NCBI GenBank assembly: GCA_022780515.1
Contig: JALEUV010000047.1
Span: forward strand, 1-38,108
From: Anaerococcus sp.
GTDB taxonomy: Bacteria; Bacillota; Clostridia; Tissierellales; Peptoniphilaceae
Direction: 5' to 3'
Length of the DNA: 38,108 nucleotides
Every line of letters starts with the position of its first letter. Position 1 is the stretch's first letter. The position numbers were made by a program, and so were the translations under genes. The notes below the pieces were generated by a model. It was not told the DNA's origin and searched no databases. It was given only the letters and a program-made list of their open reading frames with translations. Shown here one piece after another: positions 31,202 to 38,108 of this stretch.

Positions 31202-32224
31202 ATGGATAAAATAAATTTAAAAGATGAACAAACTCTAGAAAAATTAAGGGAATATCTCAATGCTGATGAGCTAAGCGAAGAGGAAATATCAACTACAATA
31301 GAGGCTTTGTCCGAAGAAGAACAAGACGAATTAATAGATTATATATCAGAAGACTACGAAGAAGAATTTGATGAGGAAGCTGACCTTGGAGGTGGGCTTG
31401 CTAAGAGAAATCCTGCCTCAATAAAGCCTATCAAACGCCAAGACATGATGAAGCTATCTGACCTAAGCAATGAAGAGATAGTTAGTCAATTCCAAAGGGG
31501 TAACCAAAACGCCTTGGCTGCCCTAGTAGAAAAAAACCAAGGTCTTGTAAGGAGTAGGGCTTCCTACTTCTTTAGGTCCCATGGCAATGACCTAGACCTA
31601 GAAGACCTAGTCCAATCAGGCATGCTTGGTATGATAAGAGCAGCAGAGAAATTTGACCTCTCCCTTGGCTACAAGTTTACAACCTATGCCTACAAGTGGA
31701 TAGATAAGGCCATAAGAAAGGCCATCAACAAAGAAGGACATACCATAAGAATCCCTGCAGGCAAGTACTTAAAGCTTAACAAGCTAAAACAAATCTTGAA
31801 GGCTAACCCTGAAGCAAGCGATGAAGAGCTTTACAAGATTTTAGAAAATGAGGGCATAGACAAAAAGCAAGCAGATGATCTTTTCCTTATCAATAGAAAC
31901 CAAGTCAACTCAACTTCCCTAAACATAAATCTCGATAGCGAAGACTCTACAGGAGATGAGCTAATGGATATGGTTGGTGACGAGTCAACCCCGGTAGATA
32001 TGCTTATCCTAGAGAAGGATATGGAAGAATTCCTCATAAAGGCCTTGGACCAACTAACAGAAAGAGAAAAGCAAATTATAATCTATAGGTATGGTCTAGA
32101 TAACGAAAAACCAAAGACCCTAGAGGAGATAGGTAAGATCTACAACCTATCTAGAGAGAGGATAAGACAAATAGAAAACCAGGCCCTAGGAAAATTAAAA
32201 GATTTTTCCGAAATGGAAGGCTAA
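31202..32224 (+). CDS. Sigma-70 family RNA polymerase sigma factor, RpoD-like (group 2 type)
   Basis: About 340 residues from ATG 31202, favoured by GGGTGAT just upstream; ATG 31190 has no ribosome site. An acidic N-terminal segment (about 1-65, many Asp/Glu) resembles region 1.1. Region 2 is DLEDLVQSGMLGMIRAAEKF followed by YKFTTYAYKWIDKAI, region 3 IRIPAGKYLKLNKL, and region 4 LTEREKQIIIYRYGL with helix-turn-helix TLEEIGKIYNLSRERIRQIE. Region 4 is of the primary-sigma type, but region 2 lacks the usual RpoD wording (NLRLV...FLDLIQEG), suggesting an alternative group 2 factor. It follows yacP, where B. subtilis has sigH, but this protein is not SigH-like. Confidence 0.85.
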   Translation: MDKINLKDEQTLEKLREYLNADELSEEEISTTIEALSEEEQDELIDYISEDYEEEFDEEADLGGGLAKRNPASIKPIKRQDMMKLSDLSNEEIVSQFQRGNQNALAALVEKNQGLVRSRASYFFRSHGNDLDLEDLVQSGMLGMIRAAEKFDLSLGYKFTTYAYKWIDKAIRKAINKEGHTIRIPAGKYLKLNKLKQILKANPEASDEELYKILENEGIDKKQADDLFLINRNQVNSTSLNINLDSEDSTGDELMDMVGDESTPVDMLILEKDMEEFLIKALDQLTEREKQIIIYRYGLDNEKPKTLEEIGKIYNLSRERIRQIENQALGKLKDFSEMEG

Positions 32225-32231
32225 AACACTT

Positions 32232-32268
32232 AAGGCTTTATACAAGTTTGTATAGGGTCTTATTTTTT
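32232..32268 (+). terminator. Terminator of the gltX-to-sigma operon
   Basis: AAGGCTTTATACAA (32232-32245) pairs fully, including a few G-T pairs, with TTGTATAGGGTCTT (32248-32261), followed by a T-run at 32263-32268. Confidence 0.85.
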
Positions 32269-32314
32269 GTAAATTTGACCAAGAAGCGAAAACTTAGGAA
32301 GGAAGGTCAAAATC

Positions 32315-33418
32315 ATGAAAAATCTAAACTTGATGATAAAACCAGCATCAGCTACTTGTAACCTCGCCTGCAAGTACTGCTTTTATATGGATGAGGCAAG
32401 GCATAGGGAAAAGTATACCTATGGGCTAATGAAAGAAGATACCCTAGAAAGATTGGTCGAAGACGTCTTTACCGATGACTATGACTCCATTAATTTTCTC
32501 TTCCAAGGAGGGGAGCCAAGCCTTGCGGGCCTTGATTTTTTTAATAAATTTCATGACCTTCTTGAAAGTTATAACAAAAACCACAATAGACTTAGCTTTG
32601 CCATCCAAACCAATGGGACTCTTTTAGATGAAAATTGGATTAGCCTCTTTAAAAAATATGACTACTTAGTCGGCCTATCCATAGATGGACTTGAAGAAAT
32701 CCACGATAGCCTAAGGCTTGATAGGGAAGATAAGCCCACCTTTGATAAGGCACTTAAGGCAGTCGAGCTCCTAAAGAAAAATTCAATCGACTTTAATATC
32801 CTAACTGTCGTAACAAAGCCTATGGTCCATAGGGCTAGCGAGGTATATGATTTTTATAAGAAACTTGGCATATCCTACATGCAATTCATCCCTGTAATTG
32901 ACCCAATTGGGGGCAAATATGAGGGGATTAGCCTAGAAGGTAATGACTATGGAGTATTCTTGGATGAGCTATTTGATAGCTGGTATGAGGACATAGAGAA
33001 AGGGAAATTTATATCCATTAGATTTTTTGAAAACCTTCTATTGATTTTAATGGGGAGGATGCCTGAAGCCTGTGAGATGGTAGGAAGGTGTTCGGTAAAT
33101 ATCACTATCGAAGCTGACGGGACAATTTATCCCTGTGACTTTTATGCTAGGGAGGACTTTGCCTTGGGTCGTGTAGGAGATGAGAGAATAAGTGATGTAA
33201 TCTTTTCAAGGAAGGCCTACGACTTTGTAAGGAGGTCCTTTGACCTAAAGTCCAAGTGCAAGACCTGCTCTTATCTTAGCCTTTGTAGGGGAGGGTGTTT
33301 TAGGTATAGGGATGAGGATGGGTTAAATATCCTATGCCAAGCCTTTAAATATTTTTATAGGAGAAACCTTCCTAGACTCATTGACCTTAGGGAGATATTA
33401 GCTGCCAAAGGCTTTTAA
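32315..33418 (+). CDS. Radical SAM/SPASM enzyme, anaerobic sulfatase-maturase (anSME) type
   Basis: 367 residues. The radical SAM cluster motif C15xxxC19xxC22 sits in KPASATCNLACKYCFYMDE, the wording typical of anSMEs, followed by FLFQGGEPSLAGLDFF and QTNGTLLD. The C-terminal SPASM domain supplies further cluster cysteines (GRCSVNITIEADGTIYPCDFY; CKTCSYLSLCRGGC). anSMEs oxidise a Cys or Ser of a sulfatase to formylglycine. No sulfatase or ribosomal peptide precursor is visible next to it, so the substrate is open. ATG 32315 has AGGAAGGT upstream. It is flanked by a terminator before and a promoter after, so probably monocistronic. Confidence 0.88.
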   Translation: MKNLNLMIKPASATCNLACKYCFYMDEARHREKYTYGLMKEDTLERLVEDVFTDDYDSINFLFQGGEPSLAGLDFFNKFHDLLESYNKNHNRLSFAIQTNGTLLDENWISLFKKYDYLVGLSIDGLEEIHDSLRLDREDKPTFDKALKAVELLKKNSIDFNILTVVTKPMVHRASEVYDFYKKLGISYMQFIPVIDPIGGKYEGISLEGNDYGVFLDELFDSWYEDIEKGKFISIRFFENLLLILMGRMPEACEMVGRCSVNITIEADGTIYPCDFYAREDFALGRVGDERISDVIFSRKAYDFVRRSFDLKSKCKTCSYLSLCRGGCFRYRDEDGLNILCQAFKYFYRRNLPRLIDLREILAAKGF

Positions 33419-33441
33419 AATCAATAAAGTTAAGTATTTTT

Positions 33442-33483
33442 AAAAAACGTTTGCATTTTTCTTAAATAAGAGTACCATATAAT
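33442..33483 (+). promoter_or_regulatory. ptsH control region: cre-like site and -10 element
   Basis: AAAAAACGTTTGCA (33442-33455) matches the CcpA cre pattern at most fixed positions, missing the leading TG. TATAAT lies at 33478-33483. The only -35-like hexamer, TTGCAT (33451-33456), is 21 bases away, longer than ideal. Carbon-catabolite control of ptsH is therefore possible but weakly supported. Confidence 0.4.
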
Positions 33484-33508
33484 TATAAAAATGAGCAAAG
33501 GAGGTACT

Positions 33509-33775
33509 ATGTACGAACAAAAAGTAACACTAACTAATGAAATAGGTTTACATGCTAGACCAGCTTCTATCTTTATCAGACAAGCTGTCAAGTTCCCATG
33601 TGACATTACTGTTGTTAAGGCTGGTAGATCTTATAATGCTAAATCTATAATGTCAGTTCTTAGCATGAGTGCTTCTAAGGGAGATGAGTTGAATATTAGA
33701 GCAGATGGGGAAGAAGAAAAAGAAGCTGTGGATTCACTCATTGACCTAATCGAAAACAAACTATACGATTATTAG
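33509..33775 (+). CDS. ptsH: Phosphocarrier protein HPr
   Basis: A small cytoplasmic PTS phosphocarrier, 88 residues. GLH15ARPA holds the His phosphorylated by enzyme I, and KS46IMSVLSM holds the regulatory Ser targeted by HPr kinase in Gram-positives. Both sites present implies PTS transport and CcpA-type regulation. ATG 33509 has AAAGGAGG at ideal spacing; an in-frame ATG at 33491 overlaps the ribosome site and is rejected. ptsI is not adjacent, and the gene has its own terminator. Confidence 0.96.
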   Translation: MYEQKVTLTNEIGLHARPASIFIRQAVKFPCDITVVKAGRSYNAKSIMSVLSMSASKGDELNIRADGEEEKEAVDSLIDLIENKLYDY

Positions 33776-33820
33776 AAACTAAGGTTAATAAGTCTTTAAT
33801 ATTTTGGAATACTTACATAA

Positions 33821-33849
33821 AACGAACTATTTATTTAGCTCGTTTTTTT
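33821..33849 (+). terminator. Terminator after ptsH
   Basis: AACGAACTA (33821-33829) pairs with TAGCTCGTT (33836-33844) with one mismatch, then T's to 33849. Confidence 0.82.
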
Positions 33850-33874
33850 ATTTTTCAAGGGGTACACTGTAAAG

Positions 33875-33895
33875 AGGAATGGTTTGATAATTCCT
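33875..33895. promoter_or_regulatory. Inverted repeat over the suf -35 (candidate operator)
   Basis: AGGAAT (33875-33880) and ATTCCT (33890-33895) are perfect inverted arms 9 bases apart and straddle the TTGATA -35. A bound dimer would block the promoter. An Rrf2/IscR- or SufR-type regulator is a natural candidate, but none is encoded in the window. Confidence 0.55.
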
Positions 33896-33911
33896 AGTAA
33901 AAGAGTATACT
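33884..33911 (+). promoter_or_regulatory. Promoter of the suf operon
   Basis: TTGATA (33884-33889), 16 bases, TATACT (33906-33911). The start near 33918 gives a leader of about 35 bases to the sufC ATG at 33954. Confidence 0.7.
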
Positions 33912-33953
33912 TTACTTAGAAGTTGTTAAATTTTTATGCAAAAAGAGGTTAAA

Positions 33954-34688
33954 ATGGATAATTTATTAAAAGTTGAAGATCTTCATGTCAAAGTAGGAGA
34001 TAGGGAGATTTTAAAGGGAATAGATTTAGAAGTAAACAAGGGTGAAGTTCACGTTATCATGGGATCCAATGGTTCTGGAAAGTCAACCTTGATGAATACT
34101 ATTATGGCAAACCCTGTATATGAAGTTTCCCAAGGTAAGATTTACTTTGAGGGTGAAGATATTACAGAAGAAAGTGTAGATAAGAGAGCTAGAAGGGGAA
34201 TCTTTATGTCCTTCCAAAGCCCTGACGAGATTCCAGGAGTTAAGCTCAATGATTTCTTGAGGATTTCTAGGGAGCAAGTTGATGGTAAGAAGCCATCTAT
34301 CCTAGCCTTTAATAAGGAATTACAAAGGGAGATGGCAGATCTAAATCTTTCTGATGACTATGCTCAAAGATATGTAAATGTAGGTTTTTCAGGTGGTGAG
34401 AGGAAGAAGAGCGAGATCTTGCAAATGAAGATGCTTGATCCTAAGCTTGCCCTCCTTGATGAAACTGACTCCGGTCTTGATGTTGACGCAGTAAGGATTG
34501 TAAGCAAGGGAATTAGTGATTTCTTAGAAAATGAAGAAAAATCAGTAATTATCATAACCCACCACAGGGAATTGCTTCAAAATATTAAGGCTGACTATGT
34601 TCACATCCTAAAAGACGGCAAGATCCTTCAAACAGGTGATGATAGTCTAATGAATAAGATTGAAAAAGAAGGATACGAGTGGGTATAA
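33954..34688 (+). CDS. sufC: Fe-S cluster assembly ATPase SufC
   Basis: A cytoplasmic ABC-type ATPase of 244 residues that powers the SufBCD scaffold. Walker A GSNGSGKST (about 35-43), Q-loop MSFQSPDEIPG, signature FSGGERKKSE and Walker B LALLDETDSGLD are all intact; the last is typical of SufC. ATG 33954 with AGAGGTT is chosen over ATG 33936, which precedes that site. First gene of sufC-sufB-sufD-sufS, with one base separating it from sufB. Confidence 0.96.
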   Translation: MDNLLKVEDLHVKVGDREILKGIDLEVNKGEVHVIMGSNGSGKSTLMNTIMANPVYEVSQGKIYFEGEDITEESVDKRARRGIFMSFQSPDEIPGVKLNDFLRISREQVDGKKPSILAFNKELQREMADLNLSDDYAQRYVNVGFSGGERKKSEILQMKMLDPKLALLDETDSGLDVDAVRIVSKGISDFLENEEKSVIIITHHRELLQNIKADYVHILKDGKILQTGDDSLMNKIEKEGYEWV

Positions 34689-34689
34689 G

Positions 34690-36102
34690 ATGAAAGAAAT
34701 TAATATAGAAGACCAATTAAAGGAGTTGGATAGGGGATACTACGACTTCTTTAATGATTTTGAATATGCAGATATTACCGATAAGGGTATTGATGCAAAA
34801 ATTGTAAATGAGATTTCAGATAAGAAAAATGAACCGGACTGGATGCGTAGGAGAAGACTAAAGTCTCTTGCTATCTATGAGAAGTTAGAAAACCCAAGCT
34901 GGGGACCAGACCTATCTGAGCTTGATATGAAGGATATAACTACCTATGTTAAGCCTAAGACTGACAAGAAGTCTTCCTGGGAGGCCCTACCAGAAGAAAT
35001 CAAGGATACCTTTGATAGGCTCGGTATTCCACAAGCTGAGCAAGAGTCCTTGGCAGGGGTAGGTGCCCAATATGATAGTGAGGAAGTCTACCATTCTATC
35101 CAAAAGCACTTGTCAGACCAAGGGGTAATATTTGAGGACTTCTCCAGCGCTGTAATCAACCACGAAGATATAGTGAAGGCTTACTTCCAAAAGTCTATCC
35201 CACCAACCCTCCACAAGTATGCTGCCCTCCATGGGGCTGTGTGGTCAGGTGGTTCACTAATCTATGTACCAGAAGGAGTTGAGGTAGATATTCCCCTCCA
35301 ATCCTACTATAGGCTAAATGCACCAGGAGCTGGTCAATTTGAGCACACTATGATTATAGCAGAAGATAATGCTAAGGTTCACTTCATCGAAGGATGTAGC
35401 GCCCCAAGGTACAATGTAGTCAACCTCCATGCAGGTTCTGTTGAAATCTTTGTCGGCAAAAATGCCGAAGTAAGGTTCTCAACTATAGAAAATTGGTCAA
35501 GGAATATGTACAACCTAAACACAAAGAGGGCCATAGTCCAAGAGGGTGGTAAGGTAATCTGGGTTTCAGGATCCTTTGGATCCAAGGTATCCATGCTCTA
35601 TCCAACATCAGTCTTGGTGGGAGAAGGAGCTAGTGCCGAATATACAGGTATCACTTTTGCATCAAATGGCCAATACATTGACAATGGTTGCTCTATGATC
35701 CATCTTGCACCAAATACCTATTCAACAGCCTTAACCAAGTCAATTACTGCAGGAACAGGCAAGTCTATGACTAGGTCCTTAGTTCAAATGAAGAAAAAGG
35801 CTGCTGGTTCTAAGTCTACCGTAGACTGTGAAAATCTTATGATTTCAGAAGAGAGCCAATCAGACACAATTCCTGTTCTAGATATTAGAAATGATGATGT
35901 CGACTGTGGTCACGAGGCTAAGATTGGATCAATCGACCAAGGTCAAATCTTCTACCTAATGACAAGGGGAATCCCAGAAGATGAGGCAAAATCAATGATA
36001 GTAAGAGGATTTGCAGAGCCTATATCAAGGGAGTTGCCACTAGAGTATGCAGTTGAGATGAATAGACTTATAGATATGGAACTTGAAGGAGCAAACGGCT
36101 GA
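34690..36102 (+). CDS. sufB: Fe-S cluster assembly scaffold SufB
   Basis: 470 residues, normal for SufB. Conserved landmarks are EPDWMRRRRLKSLAIYEKL (about 39-57), SGGSLIYVPEGVEV, HFIEGCSAPRY with the Cys of GCSAP, and the C-terminal DIRNDDVDCGHEAKIGSID and YLMTRGIPEDEAKSMIVRGF blocks. It binds nascent Fe-S clusters with SufC and SufD. ATG 34690 starts one base after the sufC stop; the longer in-frame start at 34660 lies inside sufC. The stop overlaps the sufD start (TGATG). Confidence 0.96.
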   Translation: MKEINIEDQLKELDRGYYDFFNDFEYADITDKGIDAKIVNEISDKKNEPDWMRRRRLKSLAIYEKLENPSWGPDLSELDMKDITTYVKPKTDKKSSWEALPEEIKDTFDRLGIPQAEQESLAGVGAQYDSEEVYHSIQKHLSDQGVIFEDFSSAVINHEDIVKAYFQKSIPPTLHKYAALHGAVWSGGSLIYVPEGVEVDIPLQSYYRLNAPGAGQFEHTMIIAEDNAKVHFIEGCSAPRYNVVNLHAGSVEIFVGKNAEVRFSTIENWSRNMYNLNTKRAIVQEGGKVIWVSGSFGSKVSMLYPTSVLVGEGASAEYTGITFASNGQYIDNGCSMIHLAPNTYSTALTKSITAGTGKSMTRSLVQMKKKAAGSKSTVDCENLMISEESQSDTIPVLDIRNDDVDCGHEAKIGSIDQGQIFYLMTRGIPEDEAKSMIVRGFAEPISRELPLEYAVEMNRLIDMELEGANG

Positions 36103-37145
36103 TGGCAAGAATTAACGAAATGAGAATGCCTACCTGGGCCAACCTTGGACTAAACTTTTTGGATGAGGAAGGCCTTACTTTGGAGAAGAAATCCTACTTC
36201 AAAGATTCTAAGGCAGAAAAAATAGCTGAAGTAGAAGAAGCTTTTTCTCCTTATAGGGTAGGTCTATCAGATGAAATAAACGAAGAAAACGAAAAATACA
36301 ATAACTATACCCTAACCTACAACATAGAAGGCACAAGGGATACAGAAACAATTAATCTAGAGCTAAACAAGGATAATGACACCCTAGTTTCATCTATCGA
36401 AATAAATGCAAATGAAGGTTCCAAGTCATCCTTTATAGTGTCAATCTTTGATGATAGAGAGGCTGATGTCTTTTTAAATTCAAAGATAAGGCTTAACCTA
36501 AAGAAAAATTCAAAGCTTAAACTTATCCTTGTAACAAACCTAGGCTATGGGGCGATTAACCTAAACTCTATTGGCTCAGTCCTAGAAGAAGAAGCCTTCC
36601 TCGACCTTGCCTATATAGAGGTTGGAGCAGGCAAGTCCCTAGTCAATATTGACAACATCCTAAAGGGAGATAGGAGCAAGCTTGTAGTTGATGGGGCCTA
36701 CTTTAAGGAAAAAGAGGACTTTCTAGACCTATTAGTAACCAACGAGCACTTTGGAGAAGATACTGACTCTTCTTGCTACTTCAATGGAGCCTTAAAGGAT
36801 GAAGCAGTCAAAAACTTCAAGGGGGTAGTAGACCTTAGAAGGGGTTGCCACAAGGCTAATGGCAAGATCGGAGATTACTCAATGATGCTATCAGATAGTG
36901 TAATTAATAAGTCAGCCCCAATCCTCCTTAATGAAGAGAAGGAAGTAGAGGGTAACCACGCAGCAAGTGTTGGTAGGCTAAACAAGGATATGCTATTTTA
37001 TATTATGACCAGGGGATTTAGCAAGAAACAAGCTGAGGCAATGATGCTAGAAGCAAACTTCTCTCCTGCCATAGACAAGATAGAAGATGATGACCTTAGA
37101 GAACAAATCAAAACTAAGGTTCACAAGATGAATACAAGGGGCTAG
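36102..37145 (+). CDS. sufD: Fe-S cluster assembly protein SufD
   Basis: 347 residues, shorter and more diverged than SufB but with the shared beta-helix architecture and C-terminal features: RRGCHKANGKIGDYSMMLSD, the catalytic-type His in GNHAASVGRLNKDMLFYIMTRG, and KKQAEAMMLEANFSP. It partners SufB and SufC. Translationally coupled to sufB (1-base overlap) and followed by sufS one base after its stop. Confidence 0.93.
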   Translation: MARINEMRMPTWANLGLNFLDEEGLTLEKKSYFKDSKAEKIAEVEEAFSPYRVGLSDEINEENEKYNNYTLTYNIEGTRDTETINLELNKDNDTLVSSIEINANEGSKSSFIVSIFDDREADVFLNSKIRLNLKKNSKLKLILVTNLGYGAINLNSIGSVLEEEAFLDLAYIEVGAGKSLVNIDNILKGDRSKLVVDGAYFKEKEDFLDLLVTNEHFGEDTDSSCYFNGALKDEAVKNFKGVVDLRRGCHKANGKIGDYSMMLSDSVINKSAPILLNEEKEVEGNHAASVGRLNKDMLFYIMTRGFSKKQAEAMMLEANFSPAIDKIEDDDLREQIKTKVHKMNTRG

Positions 37146-37146
37146 T

Positions 37147-38108
37147 ATGGACGTAGAAGAAATTAGAAAAGATTTTGCCTATTTAGATGCTGATAGGGTT
37201 GGCAAGGATGTAATCTACCTAGATAGTGCAGCTACAAGTCAAAAACCAAATTATGTAATAGATAGGGTAAATGATTACTATAGGTATGAAAATGCCAATC
37301 CCCACAGAGGAGCCCACTACCTAAGTTGGAAGGCAACAGAAGAATACGAAAATACCCGTGAAGTGGTTAGGGACTTTATTGGAGCAAGGTCTAATAATGA
37401 AATAGTCTTTACCAAAAACTCAACAGAATCCCTAAACCTCCTCGCCTATTCCTATGGGCTAAAGAATTTAAAGCCGGGTGATGAGATACTGATTACTATC
37501 CTAGAACACCATGCAAACCTAGTTCCTTGGCAAATGGTTGCTAAGAAAACTGGAGCCAAGCTAGTCTATGCCTATCTCAATAGTGATTATTCCCTAGACT
37601 ATGAAGACCTAAGGGCAAAGATTGGTGAGAATACCAAAATCGTATCAGTAACAGGTGCATCCAATGTAACAGGGGAGCTTATAGATATCAAAAAAATCGT
37701 AGGCTGGGCCCATGAGCAAAATGCCATAGCCATAGTAGATGGCGCCCAACTTATCCCCCATATCAAGGTCGATGTAAGGGACTTGGATTGTGATTTTCTA
37801 GTTTTTTCTGGTCACAAGATGTACTCACCTATGGGAATAGGAGTCCTCTATGGAAAATATGACCTATTAGAAGACCTTGACCCCTTCAATTTGGGTGGAG
37901 ATATGATAGAATATGTATATGAGCAAGAATCTACCTTCCAAGAGCCTCCTTTAAGGTTTGAGGCTGGTACTCAAAATGTAGGAGGAGTTATAGGACTAAG
38001 GGCTGCTATAGAATATGCCAACAAGGTCGGTATGGATAATATCTATGCCTATGAGCATGAGCTTTGCGCCTACGCTTATTCTTTAATTAAGGATATAGAC
38101 CATATAAA
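37147..38108 (+). CDS. sufS: Cysteine desulfurase SufS (partial, runs off the right edge)
   Basis: A PLP enzyme that takes sulfur from cysteine for cluster assembly. The 320 codons present begin MDVEEIRKDFAYLD, one base after sufD. Visible features include YLDSAATSQKP, NPHRGAHYLS, the cofactor-stacking His in LEHHANLVPW, DGAQLIPH, and the PLP lysine K224 in FSGHKMYSPMG (E. coli SufS K226). RFEAGTQNVGGVIGL follows. The catalytic-Cys loop and the rest of the C-terminal domain lie beyond the window. sufU is expected next, as in other Firmicutes, but is not visible. Confidence 0.96.
   Translation, partial: MDVEEIRKDFAYLDADRVGKDVIYLDSAATSQKPNYVIDRVNDYYRYENANPHRGAHYLSWKATEEYENTREVVRDFIGARSNNEIVFTKNSTESLNLLAYSYGLKNLKPGDEILITILEHHANLVPWQMVAKKTGAKLVYAYLNSDYSLDYEDLRAKIGENTKIVSVTGASNVTGELIDIKKIVGWAHEQNAIAIVDGAQLIPHIKVDVRDLDCDFLVFSGHKMYSPMGIGVLYGKYDLLEDLDPFNLGGDMIEYVYEQESTFQEPPLRFEAGTQNVGGVIGLRAAIEYANKVGMDNIYAYEHELCAYAYSLIKDIDHI

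Noticed and set aside
1..38108. CRISPR arrays, insertion sequences, rRNA or tRNA genes
   Set aside because: No regularly spaced direct repeats, transposase-like ORFs, cloverleaf-like segments or rRNA stretches were noticed on reading both strands.

Overview
This is a 38.1 kb stretch of a low-GC, Gram-positive, anaerobic Firmicutes chromosome. The codon habits (AGG/AGA for arginine, ATA for isoleucine), strong AGGAGG-type ribosome binding sites, frequent TTG/GTG starts, a T-box leader and the mix of rubrerythrin, FeoAB, SUF and an anaerobic sulfatase-maturase-like enzyme suggest a Gram-positive anaerobic coccus of the Peptoniphilaceae, most like Anaerococcus. The genus is an inference. 34 genes are described: one is broken by a frameshift (crtN), one runs off the right edge (sufS), and one is a small ORF of about 50 codons.

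Layout. 1-4956: a threonine T-box leader, thrS, and two genes resembling interpeptide-bridge enzymes of peptidoglycan (an ATP-grasp ligase and a FemAB/MurM-type transferase). 5041-8823: a MATE exporter, an unknown membrane protein on the minus strand, and a small membrane protein coupled to a CPBP intramembrane protease. 8911-11787 (minus): a CorC/HlyC-type transporter and pgi. 11997-13418: rubrerythrin behind a consensus promoter with Fur/PerR-like sites, then nagB. 13485-18347: an AbgT transporter and an M29 aminopeptidase (minus), then oligoendopeptidase F. 18510-22724: an RclA-like flavoprotein disulfide reductase and a convergent marR-crtN-crtM operon for a C30 carotenoid, with crtN frameshifted. 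23027-25525: feoA-feoB and a small Cys-rich membrane protein. 25616-26882 (minus): an AT-rich two-gene cassette encoding a secreted precursor with a halocin C8-like six-cysteine tail and a membrane-bound thioredoxin-fold protein. 27052-32224: gltX-cysS-rlmB-yacP-sigma factor, tightly overlapped. 32315-33775: a radical SAM/SPASM enzyme and HPr. 33954-38108: sufC-sufB-sufD-sufS.

How the parts work together. Iron, Fe-S and oxidative defence recur: rubrerythrin and feoAB share an identical 16-base Fur-like operator core, the RclA-like reductase and carotenoid genes sit next to feo, and suf closes the window. The most novel item is the 25616-26882 cassette. Its product ends in a mirror-symmetric pattern, CX7CX3CX13CX3CX7C, and its partner has a CPFC thioredoxin active site, which together suggest a disulfide-stabilised bacteriocin with a dedicated oxidoreductase. 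No CRISPR array, insertion sequence, rRNA or tRNA gene was seen.
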